A DNA stretch of 64,000 bases, from positions 81,001 through 145,000 of the forward strand of contig WPIO01000244.1 of the NCBI GenBank assembly GCA_009760855.2. The letters run 5' to 3'. Made by a program: the position numbers and the translations under genes. Positions 11,736 through 20,517 of this stretch are shown piece after piece. Every line of letters begins with the position of its first letter. Within the stretch, counting starts at the first letter, position 1. Source of the stretch: Cristatella mucedo (lineage: Eukaryota > Bryozoa > Phylactolaemata > Cristatellidae). The notes beneath the pieces were generated by a model. That model was not told where the DNA came from, ran no database searches, and saw only the letters and a list, made by a program, of their open reading frames with translations.

Positions 11736-12544
11736 TCAATTATCTATCATATATGTGCAGGTTCCATCAATATTTACAACTAAAAGAAGAGTGCCAGATA
11801 TACCATAAGTGTTGTCACTAGTTAACTCTAAAAACGTTCCAGTAGTATTAGAACATCAAAGAATATTGGATACTGTTTGAAAGTTTGCTACTGGACCAGC
11901 AACAAAAGTTTTATAAGGTGTTGCATAGCCTACAACTTGACCTTGTTGATTAAAAACCGCAATATCTGCAGGAGTTGTTTTTGATGTAGAACTTTCTGTT
12001 CCTGTTCCATTTACATCAATATTAAATATGTTTAATGGAACAATAGTTAAAGCACTTGTAAAACCAGCAAGCCTTAAATACAAAGTAGAACATTTATAAG
12101 AATCAACAGATTGCTTTGTTACAACATCTGAATTTTTTTTAAAGAGTTAATTCTGTTTGATCCTAGATTAAGAGTACTATTAGAGTTTCCATTAAAAACT
12201 TGAGACATACTTTTTAATAATCCATAGTTTATTACTTTGAAAGGCCTAGAATCTTGATAGACAGTTCCGTCAGAAGATCTTCCAGATATACCAGTAACAT
12301 TTTTACAGTTCAACTGGGATAACATTTTTGCGCTATTCTTTGGAAGTAAGTCAGATAAGTTAGAAACAGAAGCTATTTCTCCTGAAACATTAGTTGCTAC
12401 AGTATTAAAAAAGTCTGAATTGAGAGCATAATCTAATCTTATTGCATCTCCATCATTTACTGGAAAACCAAGATTTGTAATACCATTTCCATTAGCATCA
12501 AGGTCGCTAAAATGATTACCATTAATCTTACTAATATTATCCAT
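11736..12544 (-). pseudogene. Fibre-like protein A (broken)
   Basis: Starts at the ATG at 12544, only 10 bp from the divergent start of the plus-strand gene at 12555. The N-terminus has the FSDLDANGNGITNLGFPVND signature, nearly the same as the N-terminus of fibre D at 22866. A frame change near 12120-12130 and a stop near 11856 interrupt the head region, which has a TTPADIAVFNQQG segment. Probably a virion fibre involved in attachment. Confidence 0.72.
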
Positions 12545-12557
12545 TCTTATATATATG
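12541..12557. promoter_or_regulatory. Shared start element of fibre A and the 253-aa gene
   Basis: Divergent ATGs at 12544 (minus) and 12555 (plus) are separated by an ATATATA core. The two transcripts can have almost no leader unless initiation occurs in the opposite gene. Confidence 0.5.
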
Positions 12558-13316
12558 AAAAAAATAAAATCTGGCTTAGATACAACTAAAGAAGTATTAT
12601 CAGGAACAACAACTGCAACTGAGCTTGGATCAAAAGCAATAATAAAAGTAGCTCCAAAGATTGCATTAAAGCTAAATCTGAGAGCCTCAAATAGGATTGC
12701 AACAATTGTCCCTAAAGCTTTGCAGTCATTCAAAGTATTTGGAACTGCTACAAAAGCACTTGGTGGATTTCTATCAGGAATAACAGGAATTGTAGATTTA
12801 GGATTATTCATAAAAGAGATTGTAGATGATATCGCTTCAGGAAAATATGGCAACGTCTTTTGGAAAACAATTGCAGATAAAAAAGGACTGTCAAAAATGG
12901 TGGCATCATTAGAGGTTGGCTATTACATAAACGAGATTTTGCTAGAAGCGGAAAGAGCTAAATCTGATTGGTACTCAGATCCTAGTAGATTTCTTTCAGA
13001 GACATTCGGAGAGGAAGTGAGTTGGGATGCTTCCCAATTAGATACAAAAGCTTGGAGTAAGAACTTTCTTGAAGTAAGATTAGGAGGATTTTTGCCTGCA
13101 ATTCCAGCAATCATAGCAAGTATAGCTTCAATTATTGGCGCAGTTGGTTTAGGTGTTTCCATAGCTGTAACTGTAGCAGGATTGATTAAGAAGATTATTG
13201 ACTCAACAATGTATACTGCTAAAGCTCCGAAAATGGATACCCATGAGGAACGAATGAGTGCTTTGAGTTTACAAAGTGAAAGACTAAAGAATGCAATTAC
13301 AGATATAAAAATATGA
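12555..13316 (+). CDS. Unknown viral protein with C-terminal hydrophobic hairpin, 253 aa
   Basis: An intact frame. A central hydrophobic stretch (roughly residues 85-100) and a long C-terminal one near residues 175-215, with alternating Ala/Ile/Gly such as IIASIASIIGAVGLGV, suggest membrane association. The N-terminus is basic. Its TGA overlaps the next small ORF in an ATGA arrangement, suggesting coupled expression. I do not recognise the family. Candidate roles are an inner-membrane, pore or virion-entry component, all speculative. Confidence 0.75.
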   Translation: MKKIKSGLDTTKEVLSGTTTATELGSKAIIKVAPKIALKLNLRASNRIATIVPKALQSFKVFGTATKALGGFLSGITGIVDLGLFIKEIVDDIASGKYGNVFWKTIADKKGLSKMVASLEVGYYINEILLEAERAKSDWYSDPSRFLSETFGEEVSWDASQLDTKAWSKNFLEVRLGGFLPAIPAIIASIASIIGAVGLGVSIAVTVAGLIKKIIDSTMYTAKAPKMDTHEERMSALSLQSERLKNAITDIKI

Positions 13317-13465
13317 TAGAATTACTTGATAGAAACATTGATATTGACAAAGTGCAGAATAGCGAGGTGAAAAACAGATTAGATTATTTGAAAACTGGAA
13401 AGCAGTTAGTAGAGGTATCAGGAGTAAGCTATTCAGATAAGTTAAAAGAAGACATAAAAAAGTAG
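13313..13465 (+). CDS. Small viral ORF, 50 aa
   Basis: The ATG overlaps the stop of the upstream gene (ATGA). The product is short, charged and Lys/Asp-rich. No motif is recognised. The overlap with an intact gene favours a real translated ORF. Confidence 0.45.
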   Translation: MIELLDRNIDIDKVQNSEVKNRLDYLKTGKQLVEVSGVSYSDKLKEDIKK

Positions 13466-13473
13466 AAAGTAGT

Positions 13474-13575
13474 ATGATTGGAGGAAAAAAGACCTGTAAT
13501 TATCAAGCTGAGAGTGCAATGCTACTAGCTAATCTTTTTGCGCAAGGTAAATCACAAGAAGGAATACATAGATAA
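13474..13575 (+). CDS. Very small viral ORF, 33 aa, possibly a broken gene
   Basis: It starts 8 bp after the preceding stop, beginning MIGGKKTCNYQAE. No RNA or promoter motif is evident. It may be the intact N-terminus of a gene whose remainder is lost in the 3' decay before 13617. Confidence 0.3.
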   Translation: MIGGKKTCNYQAESAMLLANLFAQGKSQEGIHR

Positions 13576-13616
13576 GTACTAAAACTAAGAGATGAATTAA
13601 AATCCAGATGTTGAAA

Positions 13617-14179
13617 TTAAAAGTCTGTATGTCGAACTATTTTGTAATCTTCTGTTAAAGTATAAGTAAAATTCAATTGTGAAAATTGCAAATGCAATTG
13701 TATAGAAACAATATCTCTTTTTTCAGCAGCTGCAACAGGATTGTTAAAATATCCTAAGTGATATTGTTGTTTATCTATTGTAATATAAGATCGCCATTTC
13801 CTATCTCTTTTATGCCAACAAACTCCATAAATTTTGAAGTACTATTATATCGTTTTCCTTTGTTTCTCATATTTTCAGAATGAGTTGCTAATCTAAGATT
13901 GCTTATTCTATTATCTGATCTAATTCGATTCACGTGATCAATTTCCGAAATTGGCATTTCAATATTAATTATCATCCAGATAATTCGATGCGCTTGGTAC
14001 AATTTGCCATCTATTCGTATTTCTCGATAACCGCTATGATGAATTGTTCCGGCTTCACTGCCAGATCTTGCTGTTCCTCTTCTATTAACTCTCCAGAAGA
14101 TTTTTCCAGTATCTGGATTGTAATCCAAAAGTTCCATAACTCGGTTTCTAAAAGCACAAACTTCATCATCAGGATTCAT
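13617..14179 (-). pseudogene. HNH endonuclease, phage/homing type (frameshifted)
   Basis: The N-terminal half has the NUMOD-like YNPDTGKIFW element and the HNH core with AHRIIW, EIDHVNRIRSDNRISNLR and ATHSENMRN. A one-base frame change near 13825-13832 shifts the C-terminal half into another frame, where an AP2-like segment with AAEKRDI continues to a stop at 13617-13619. HNH enzymes of this type cut DNA and spread as selfish genes in phages and large DNA viruses. Here it sits between an unknown ORF cluster and the phospholipase gene and points opposite to both. Confidence 0.87.
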
Positions 14180-14232
14180 TTTAATATATAATAGTTTAAT
14201 TTGTCTTTAAATAAACGTTAATTTATTATAGA

Positions 14233-15000
14233 ATGGATTATCATGAGATAAAGCTAAACCTGTCAGATCATCAAGTAAAGTTGATATATAAGAGTGATAA
14301 ACCTATTTCAATCAGGTTAAAAAAAGAAGACCTATCAGGCACAGTTCCAATCTTTGTAACAAAAAAACAACTTACTAGAATTGAAAAGTGTAAGTCAAAA
14401 AACACAGGCATACAATTAAATCTAAGTTTGAAGCAATTTAAACGTAATAGAAAAATTGGCTCGGGTATTGCTGATTTCATAAACAAACTTACTGGAAATC
14501 GTGAAATGCATATGAAACTCCCTTCAGGAGTAAAATCGGAATTTGTACCAGGCGGATCATTCAACAATACTAACCGTTACTCATATGCTGGGCCGGGAAC
14601 CAAGTTTACTCAGAGAATGAGTGAAGGCTATGAGGGCACGAACGACTTGGATAGGTCTGCTTTAGTCCACGATAGTCTATACACTGAAACTGGATCAATG
14701 CCTGAACCTACAAGAACACAAATGAGAAACTTGTCAGACTTGGTATTAGCTGAGTCTGCTGCTAGAATTGCACTTGATCCAAGACAGCCTGCATATGTTC
14801 GTGAAGATGCTAAAACAGTTGCAGCCGTGATGAGTGCAAAAAGCAAATTAGGCTTAGGCATTGCTGGTAGATTAAACGACTCATTTGCTACTGATTTTCT
14901 CAAAGATACAATAAGTAATCCTGCTAGCCTAAATAAGATAAAAAATTATGCTCGTGGAATAGTTGATAGAATGCTTGATATCACTCGGAAAAAGATCTAA
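14233..15000 (+). CDS. Viral phospholipase A2-like virion protein, 255 aa
   Basis: The C-terminal half carries the parvovirus-type phospholipase A2 motifs: a calcium-binding YAGPG at residues 118-122 and the catalytic HDSLY at 146-150. The first 75 residues, with VPIFVTKKQLTRIEK and LKQFKRN, match a conserved N-terminal module of Maverick/adintovirus virion proteins. In parvoviruses this activity breaches endosomal membranes during entry, and the same role is likely here. The frame is intact. The start follows TTATAGA directly and lies 53 bp from the divergent HNH start. Confidence 0.9.
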   Translation: MDYHEIKLNLSDHQVKLIYKSDKPISIRLKKEDLSGTVPIFVTKKQLTRIEKCKSKNTGIQLNLSLKQFKRNRKIGSGIADFINKLTGNREMHMKLPSGVKSEFVPGGSFNNTNRYSYAGPGTKFTQRMSEGYEGTNDLDRSALVHDSLYTETGSMPEPTRTQMRNLSDLVLAESAARIALDPRQPAYVREDAKTVAAVMSAKSKLGLGIAGRLNDSFATDFLKDTISNPASLNKIKNYARGIVDRMLDITRKKI

Positions 15001-15026
15001 AAAAATTTAAACTTAAAAACCAACTT

Positions 15027-15509
15027 TTAAAACTCTGCTGGATTAAAAACTGATCTCTTTTGAGAACCATAAACTTTTACTTGGTCAATCTTTAATCTAA
15101 TATTTAATCTTGCTTCATTATTATAATATTCTTTTGAAACATAACTACCATCAAGAATTCCAGTTATACTAAAATCATTTCCTAATTTTTAATTACGTCT
15201 GCAGGACTAGATACTTTAATTTGTTTATTATTCTCATCAAACATAATACTAGGTTTCTTTCCAAAATCAAATCTAATTCCAATTGTTGACCTTGCACTAG
15301 CATCAAATGCTTTGAATTCTAATTGTTCACTCGATCTATCTACAATATTTTGAATATAAGGAAGTGATTCTTCTGTTATATACATCCATGTGCTAAGGTT
15401 TTGAATCTTTTGAAATTTTCTCTTCAACATGAACGTGTGCAGGCTTTCCTTTAGGAATAACAACTGCAGAATTTTGGAGGACTAAAAATTTCTTTTCTTG
15501 ATTTTCCAT
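15027..15509 (-). pseudogene. Conserved-looking viral protein (two frameshifts)
   Basis: The ATG at 15509 follows TATATAGA. The frame runs about 32 codons, changes near 15410, continues to about 15185, changes again in an A/T-run there and ends at 15027. The joined length would be about 155-165 codons. It has a beta-rich, Lys/Asp-rich sequence without enzymatic motifs. It lies just downstream of the protease on the same strand, where Maverick elements often carry small virion genes. Function not recognised. Confidence 0.55.
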
Positions 15510-15537
15510 TCTATATAGTGGAAATATTTTGTTTAAT

Positions 15538-15977
15538 TCAAAATAATAATTGCATGACTGTACTAAAATCGACAAATTCCATTAGTTTAAGAAAGATTAA
15601 GCACCTCATTCCACAATCCGTTTGATTAAACTTTTGCAGTTGAAAAGTCTGAAAACTTGGTGTAACACCAAAATAATTAATCACTTCTGGCATTGAAGGA
15701 TCACCGAACGAATCAAAATAAAAACAGCGATCGCCTATTTTTTTAAGAGCTACCCAGTGATATATTGCTAGATCTGATTTTCCAGTATTGCAAATAAGAC
15801 ACTCATTCTGTTCTGGAGAAATTAATCCATCTCTTGCAAATACACCTCTGAAATTGTTTATATCTAATTCTTTCACATAGTTATTTATTTCGAGATCAGT
15901 TAGTGGTGTACTTTTTACTTTTTTTTTAAACTGTTGATAGTTTTTCTTAGTTCAGAAAGTATTTGTTCTTTACTCAT
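15538..15977 (-). pseudogene. Adenain-type cysteine protease (frameshifted)
   Basis: Cleaves capsid precursors during maturation in adenoviruses and Mavericks. The catalytic elements are visible: His in YHWVALKK, the acidic position in YFDSFG and Gln/Cys in QTDCGMRC. A typical LTDLEINNYVKEL helix precedes NNFRGVFARD. The likely ATG at 15977 begins MSKEQILSEL, and the frame is lost in a nine-A run near 15919-15927. Fixing the length of this run is the only obvious requirement for continuity. As a result the upstream small protein frame reads into the protease N-terminus. Confidence 0.87.
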
Positions 15978-16244
15978 CTCACCGCCTAACTTTTTCCCAT
16001 GAGCTAAAACTCCAGTACCTAACTTTTTACCATGAGCTAAAACTCCAGTACCTAACTTTTTACCATGAGCTAAAACTCCACTGCCACTCTCTGATCTTAA
16101 CTTAACAAACTTTGACTTTTTACTTTCAAAAATCACACAAATTGCTTTAATAATTCCTCTAAGGTCTTTTGTATTATCAATCTCGATGTATTCCTCATGA
16201 ATGCTATCTGTTGGCTTCTTACATTTCAAGCAGTAAATTTCCAT
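15915..16244 (-). CDS. Zinc-ribbon-like small protein with triplicated repeat
   Basis: The ATG at 16244 follows TTATAGAA. The N-terminus begins MEIYCLKCKKPTDS, the short CxxC protein common in Mavericks, but the second Cys pair is eroded to AICVIFESKK, so zinc binding is doubtful. Residues 53-88 are three copies of an 11-residue GVLAHGKKLGT unit, from three 33-bp DNA repeats at 15985-16083. The ORF then runs through the protease start region to 15915. The original stop may have been lost. It diverges from the ATPase gene with 34 bp between starts. Confidence 0.6.
   Translation of the reverse strand: MEIYCLKCKKPTDSIHEEYIEIDNTKDLRGIIKAICVIFESKKSKFVKLRSESGSGVLAHGKKLGTGVLAHGKKLGTGVLAHGKKLGGEMSKEQILSELRKTINSLKKK
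15985..16083. repeat. Three 33-bp tandem repeats
   Basis: Three in-frame direct copies with one or two differences (units starting at 15985, 16018 and 16051), each coding for the same 11 residues on the minus strand. Confidence 0.95.
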
Positions 16245-16281
16245 TTCTATAATATAAAAACTTTTTTTAGTATAGGAAATG
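16242..16281. promoter_or_regulatory. Divergent start region, zinc-ribbon gene / ATPase
   Basis: TTATAGAAATG reads on minus toward 16244 and TATAGGAAATG on plus toward 16279, separated by an A/T-run. Confidence 0.5.
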
Positions 16282-16950
16282 TCTCTTCGAGTGAGGGCGT
16301 TTAATTTTGCACAAGATGTAGATACTGGACATAAAGAATCTTTACCAAATGTTCCAATCAGAGCTTTAGTTTTTGGTCCAAGTGGTTCAGGTAAATCACA
16401 ACTCATCATGAATTGGATATTTTATGGAATGGTTAATTATGACAGTTGTACAATTATTGCTTCAAGTTTAGGCCAAAAGTTGTATCGTGGACTTATGTCA
16501 ATGACAAAAGAAAACAGAGCTTACTCATGGGTGGGTGGTATTGATGCTATGCCAGAAGTAGACTCGTATAAGAACTGCAAGAATGTAGTTGTGCTTGATG
16601 ATTTAATGACTGAGGATCAGACAAAGATATTAGACTATTTCACACGAGGAAGACATAAAGGTCTTAATATTTTCTATCTTGCTCAAGGCTTTACTAATAT
16701 ACCTAGGAGAGAAATTAGAAACAATGTAAATTTAATAGTAATCTTTAAGCAAAACACGACTGACATTGAGTATATTCGTGATGCATACGTTGGATATATT
16801 GATAAGAAACAATTTAGAGAATTGGTTAACTCTTGCACTAGAAACTATTTTGGTTATTGCGTAATAGACCTAACTAAGACTGAGTCGGAAGGCAGATTTT
16901 GGTCTGTTGATTCGGAGGGAAAGCAATTAATGACATTTTTTAATTCTTAA
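16279..16950 (+). CDS. FtsK/HerA-type genome-packaging ATPase, 223 aa
   Basis: The Walker A motif GPSGSGKS is at residues 33-40 and Walker B VVVLDD at 103-108, with a sensor-like YLAQG near 133-137. Length and motif spacing match the A32-like packaging ATPases of Mavericks, adintoviruses and nucleocytoplasmic large DNA viruses, which pump the genome into the preformed capsid. The frame is intact. The start at 16279 follows TATAGGAA and diverges from the small zinc-ribbon gene. Confidence 0.94.
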   Translation: MSLRVRAFNFAQDVDTGHKESLPNVPIRALVFGPSGSGKSQLIMNWIFYGMVNYDSCTIIASSLGQKLYRGLMSMTKENRAYSWVGGIDAMPEVDSYKNCKNVVVLDDLMTEDQTKILDYFTRGRHKGLNIFYLAQGFTNIPRREIRNNVNLIVIFKQNTTDIEYIRDAYVGYIDKKQFRELVNSCTRNYFGYCVIDLTKTESEGRFWSVDSEGKQLMTFFNS

Positions 16951-16963
16951 TAGATATAGTAAA

Positions 16964-18153
16964 ATGTTTAATGGAAACATTTACTCAAGTGGTAAAAACC
17001 TTACAAAGGTAGTGTTCAAGAAGCACTTGATTATGAATCTAAACTGCAAAATCTGCAAGATTTAAGAGATGCAAACATTCTAGAAAACTCTGGTGAGATA
17101 CAAAGAATAGAATCAGAAATTGCTGTGAGAGATGCTGCTGAGCATAGACTAAATGAGCAAGCATTAGAGAGATCTACTGATAACTCAGGTAAAGTTGTAA
17201 TCGAGAAACTTAGAAGAGTCAGACCTAAACTTGCAATACAAATAGAAAATAAAGAACAACTTCAGAAAGTTTTGCAACAAAAACCAGATATATCAAGTAC
17301 TATTCAAAAAGCAAGAACAGCTGTTAGTGAAGGAAAGCATAAAAAAGCGATTACTATAGCAAATCAAGCAAAGACATATGCAGCAAATCCAGAATAACGA
17401 GAAGCTATTGATGCTGCTCAAAAAGGTTTAGCTGAAGAGTTAAATATATATCAAACTACTGGCACTCCAAAGAAAACTGTTGCAGTACAAGATTATGATA
17501 AAGCTAATCTAATTAAAATACTTAAAGAAAGAAATGGATATGTCCCCAGTTATGTATCAAGAATAATAAATGAAATTGATAGTACAAAAAAAGATTTAAA
17601 ACTATATGAGCTAGGAGTAAAACTTACTAATGAAAAAATGTATACTGCTGAACAAGAGTTAGAACAAACTGCTAATGATGTCTTAGAATACGCTATGGAT
17701 TATTATACTAAACTTGATGGTAAACAAATGGATGAATTAGCTACAGCATATGAATCAACAATTGATAAAAAGAAAGATTTACTTGATATTATTGAAGCAA
17801 AGAAAACTGGTGGAATATCAAAACCAATAAGAAAGATTGTTGAAAACCTTAGTGAAAAAAATCTTTCCAGTGTTATTGCAGAGCTAGATAAAAAGAAAAA
17901 AAGAAGTGTAAAAGAGCAAAGAGTTTTAGATTATTTAAGACCAAAACTTGGCAAAGGAATAGAAATAATGCCACTAGTTGTAAAGAATGATTCAGAAGTA
18001 TTTGACAAGATAGAATTGTGGATTCGAGAGCTTGCTGCTGGAAATACTGGAGTAGTAAATTCTATTAGTGCTGCTGTTGACTACCTTTCAAAATCTAGAA
18101 AAGTTCCAAAATCATATGTTGCTAAAACTAATAAACTTTTATATGATATATAG
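16964..18153 (+). pseudogene. Large coiled-coil viral protein (one frameshift, one stop)
   Basis: The start at 16964 follows ATATAGTAAA. The frame changes near 17008, and a TAA at 17395-17397 interrupts an otherwise continuous frame of about 390 codons. The product is Lys/Glu/Leu-rich and strongly helical. This gene position, after the ATPase and before penton-like genes, commonly holds a minor virion protein. No enzymatic motif is seen. Confidence 0.6.
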
Positions 18154-18156
18154 AAA

Positions 18157-18993
18157 ATGTCAGATCTTCTTGATGTGGCTAAGGATATTCTAAAGAATGT
18201 TGAGGCAATCAAAAAAGATACCATTGCAGGCAAGGAAGGATATGTCTTTAACGTAACTGGAACTACTAATCCTATTAGAGTAAACATCAACAACCCAATA
18301 AGACTTAAGAACAAAAGGTTTAAGGTATGCTTCAAAAAATTTGTTGGTAATAACTCTATTAAAAATATAACAAATAAGAATAATACTTTTGTTTACAGAC
18401 TTACAGGTGGAAGTGAACGAGAAGTAATTATTCCTCCTGGAATATATGCAGCTGTTTCTGATGATGTAAATATTGGAATTGCTGATACAATAAATAATTC
18501 TGTTATATTATCTGGAAGTGATAAGTTTGTTTTAGGTATTGATACTGCTACTTCTAATTCTTGGATTACTATGCCTGCTGGGTTTACGTTTGTTGCTGTT
18601 AAATCTACAACAGCTCCTTTACTTGAATTTACTGGAACTGTTTATACAACTGATAAAACATTACCAATAAGTACATATACTGCACCTCCTGGAAAACAAT
18701 TTAAGCAATTAACTACAGAATCAGGATATAAACTTACTTCAGAGAATGAAATTTTTGTTTCTGACTTAAATTTAATTCTTGTAAATTGCAACTTGGTTGC
18801 TAGTGGAACAAGTTACATAAATAATATTGAAACACAAGTTCTAAGAAGTTTTTCTTACAATTTTTATCCTTGGGAACAAATGGTGTATGAACCGAATACT
18901 CTTGAATATCACAATCTTGTTGGAGAATCTATTTCTGATATATTGATTACAATTACAGATCAAAATATGAAACTTTTAGATTTTGGTTCATAG
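18157..18993 (+). CDS. Penton-like minor capsid protein candidate 1, 278 aa
   Basis: An intact beta-rich frame starts 3 bp after the previous stop, at an ATG following ATATATAGAAA. The C-terminal segment ISDILITITDQNMKLLDFG resembles the final strand of penton/minor-capsid jelly rolls in Mavericks and matches the SIKISLTDQN segment of the next gene. The two may therefore be paralogous vertex proteins. A structural role in the capsid is likely; which one is the true penton is not clear. Confidence 0.6.
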   Translation: MSDLLDVAKDILKNVEAIKKDTIAGKEGYVFNVTGTTNPIRVNINNPIRLKNKRFKVCFKKFVGNNSIKNITNKNNTFVYRLTGGSEREVIIPPGIYAAVSDDVNIGIADTINNSVILSGSDKFVLGIDTATSNSWITMPAGFTFVAVKSTTAPLLEFTGTVYTTDKTLPISTYTAPPGKQFKQLTTESGYKLTSENEIFVSDLNLILVNCNLVASGTSYINNIETQVLRSFSYNFYPWEQMVYEPNTLEYHNLVGESISDILITITDQNMKLLDFGS

Positions 18994-19036
18994 CAGATCA
19001 CTGTTGTAATAGAAATTATTGAAATATAATATAAGA

Positions 19037-19887
19037 ATGTCTATAAGAATCACTGGGACTACCAGTTCTGATTCAAAGACTCTTGTTCCTCCATTGATGC
19101 TTGGATCTGATTCTGGTTATAACAAAATAGGCTTACGGAGAGTTGAGTTTACATATACAAATAGAATAATATCAAATATTACTACTGGAGTAAACGATAT
19201 GCTTTGGTATAGATCAAATATGACTAATCGAGACAATTATTCTATTGCAGTTCCAGAAGGATATTATGATAGTTCAAAACTTGTTGCTTACCTAAATAAT
19301 GCTTTACTAGTAGCAAAATCATTGTTAATCCATTAGCTAGACCTCCAATGAATGGTATAAAATTTAGTGTAGATACTGATGATAAAATAATTATGCAAGT
19401 TGGTCAAGACTATGTTGTGCTACTCGGAACAAACTCTGGTATAATCAACTCTATTGGAGATACTTTAGGATTTAGTTCAAATTTACAAGGCACATTTGAT
19501 GCTGCAATGGTTGGTGGAGCTCCATATGAAGCTATAGAAAAAGCTATGTATTTTTCTGGCACTTTTAAGGCTTGGAATAAAATGCAGTTACCTGACAATT
19601 CTGGAGTAAAATGGATAAGTATTGACTGCGATTTGGTAGATCATAGTAAGAACTATGTCGAACATAAAAAAGGATTTTTAGAACAATCATCATCTTTATA
19701 CTTAATTGATATTAATGATGTTAATCCAGGAGAGAAAATTGATGTGCATATTCCAAATATTTTATTCTTGCCTACTCGTGGAGACATTGATGGTGTAAGT
19801 AGTATTAAAATTAGTTTAACAGATCAAAATAAAAATACAATAAATACTATTACAGATGTTATAGCTACAATAGAAATTTCGAAATAA
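19037..19887 (+). pseudogene. Penton-like minor capsid protein candidate 2 (one frameshift)
   Basis: The ATG at 19037 follows TATAATATAAGA. The frame changes near 19310 and continues to 19887, about 283 codons together. The N-terminus has TSSDSKTLVPPLML and a GLRRVEF segment; the C-terminal half has PGEKIDVHIPNILF and SIKISLTDQN. This arrangement is typical of the single-jelly-roll minor capsid protein at Maverick vertices. Confidence 0.6.
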
Positions 19888-19893
19888 TATAGG

Positions 19894-20490
19894 ATGGGTA
19901 GCTATGCTAGAATTGGTCATGGAAGGATAACTGGTGGAAAATATCATGGTTCTGGTGTACTTGATAAGATTATTGATGGTGTTGGAAAAGCAGCACCTGT
20001 GCTTACTGGACTAACTGGGCTTAGCATGAACGTTGCTAACAAAGGTATTGAGATGCATCAGGCTAGAAAATTAATTGAGTTGCAGACAAAGAAAGAAAAG
20101 ATTGACCAGGAGTATGCTAATAGGCGTAGAGATATTGATGATAAAGCTGAAGAGGAAAGAAGAAAGAAAGAATATCAGTATGAATTAGAAAAAAGAAAGA
20201 AAGAAGAAGATTATGATAGAAAGCTTAAAGAGATTGATCTTGAGATAAAACGAGCTATGCTTAACAAACTTAAACCTAAGAAGAAATACAAGGCAAAGAT
20301 GGAGGATTCTGAGACAGAGGATTATTCAGAAACGTTAAAAGAAAATGATCCTAAGGCATACAAAGAAATAGAAAAAGTTATAAAAAAGAAATCTGCTGTC
20401 CCTGCAATTATGCCTGCTCCAAGAGCTGATGGATATGGCGGATATATGAAAAAAATTGGTGCTGGTTTATACATTCAGAATAAGAAATAA
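19894..20490 (+). CDS. Coiled-coil virion/core-like protein, 198 aa
   Basis: The N-terminus has GGKYHGSG and a Gly/Ala/Val amphipathic stretch. Residues 55-125 are a long charged coiled coil with alternating Lys/Arg and Glu/Asp. The tail is basic and ends near YGGYMKKIGAGLYIQ. Basic, Gly-rich tails are seen in adenovirus-type minor core or cement proteins, so a virion role is plausible. Its start follows AATATAGG, and it is 27 bp upstream of the major capsid gene. Confidence 0.6.
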   Translation: MGSYARIGHGRITGGKYHGSGVLDKIIDGVGKAAPVLTGLTGLSMNVANKGIEMHQARKLIELQTKKEKIDQEYANRRRDIDDKAEEERRKKEYQYELEKRKKEEDYDRKLKEIDLEIKRAMLNKLKPKKKYKAKMEDSETEDYSETLKENDPKAYKEIEKVIKKKSAVPAIMPAPRADGYGGYMKKIGAGLYIQNKK

Positions 20491-20517
20491 ATTTTTACTT
20501 TTTTATATAGAGAAGAA

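Noticed and set aside
15985-16083. CRISPR array
   Set aside because: Three contiguous coding repeats without spacers, in a eukaryotic viral insert.
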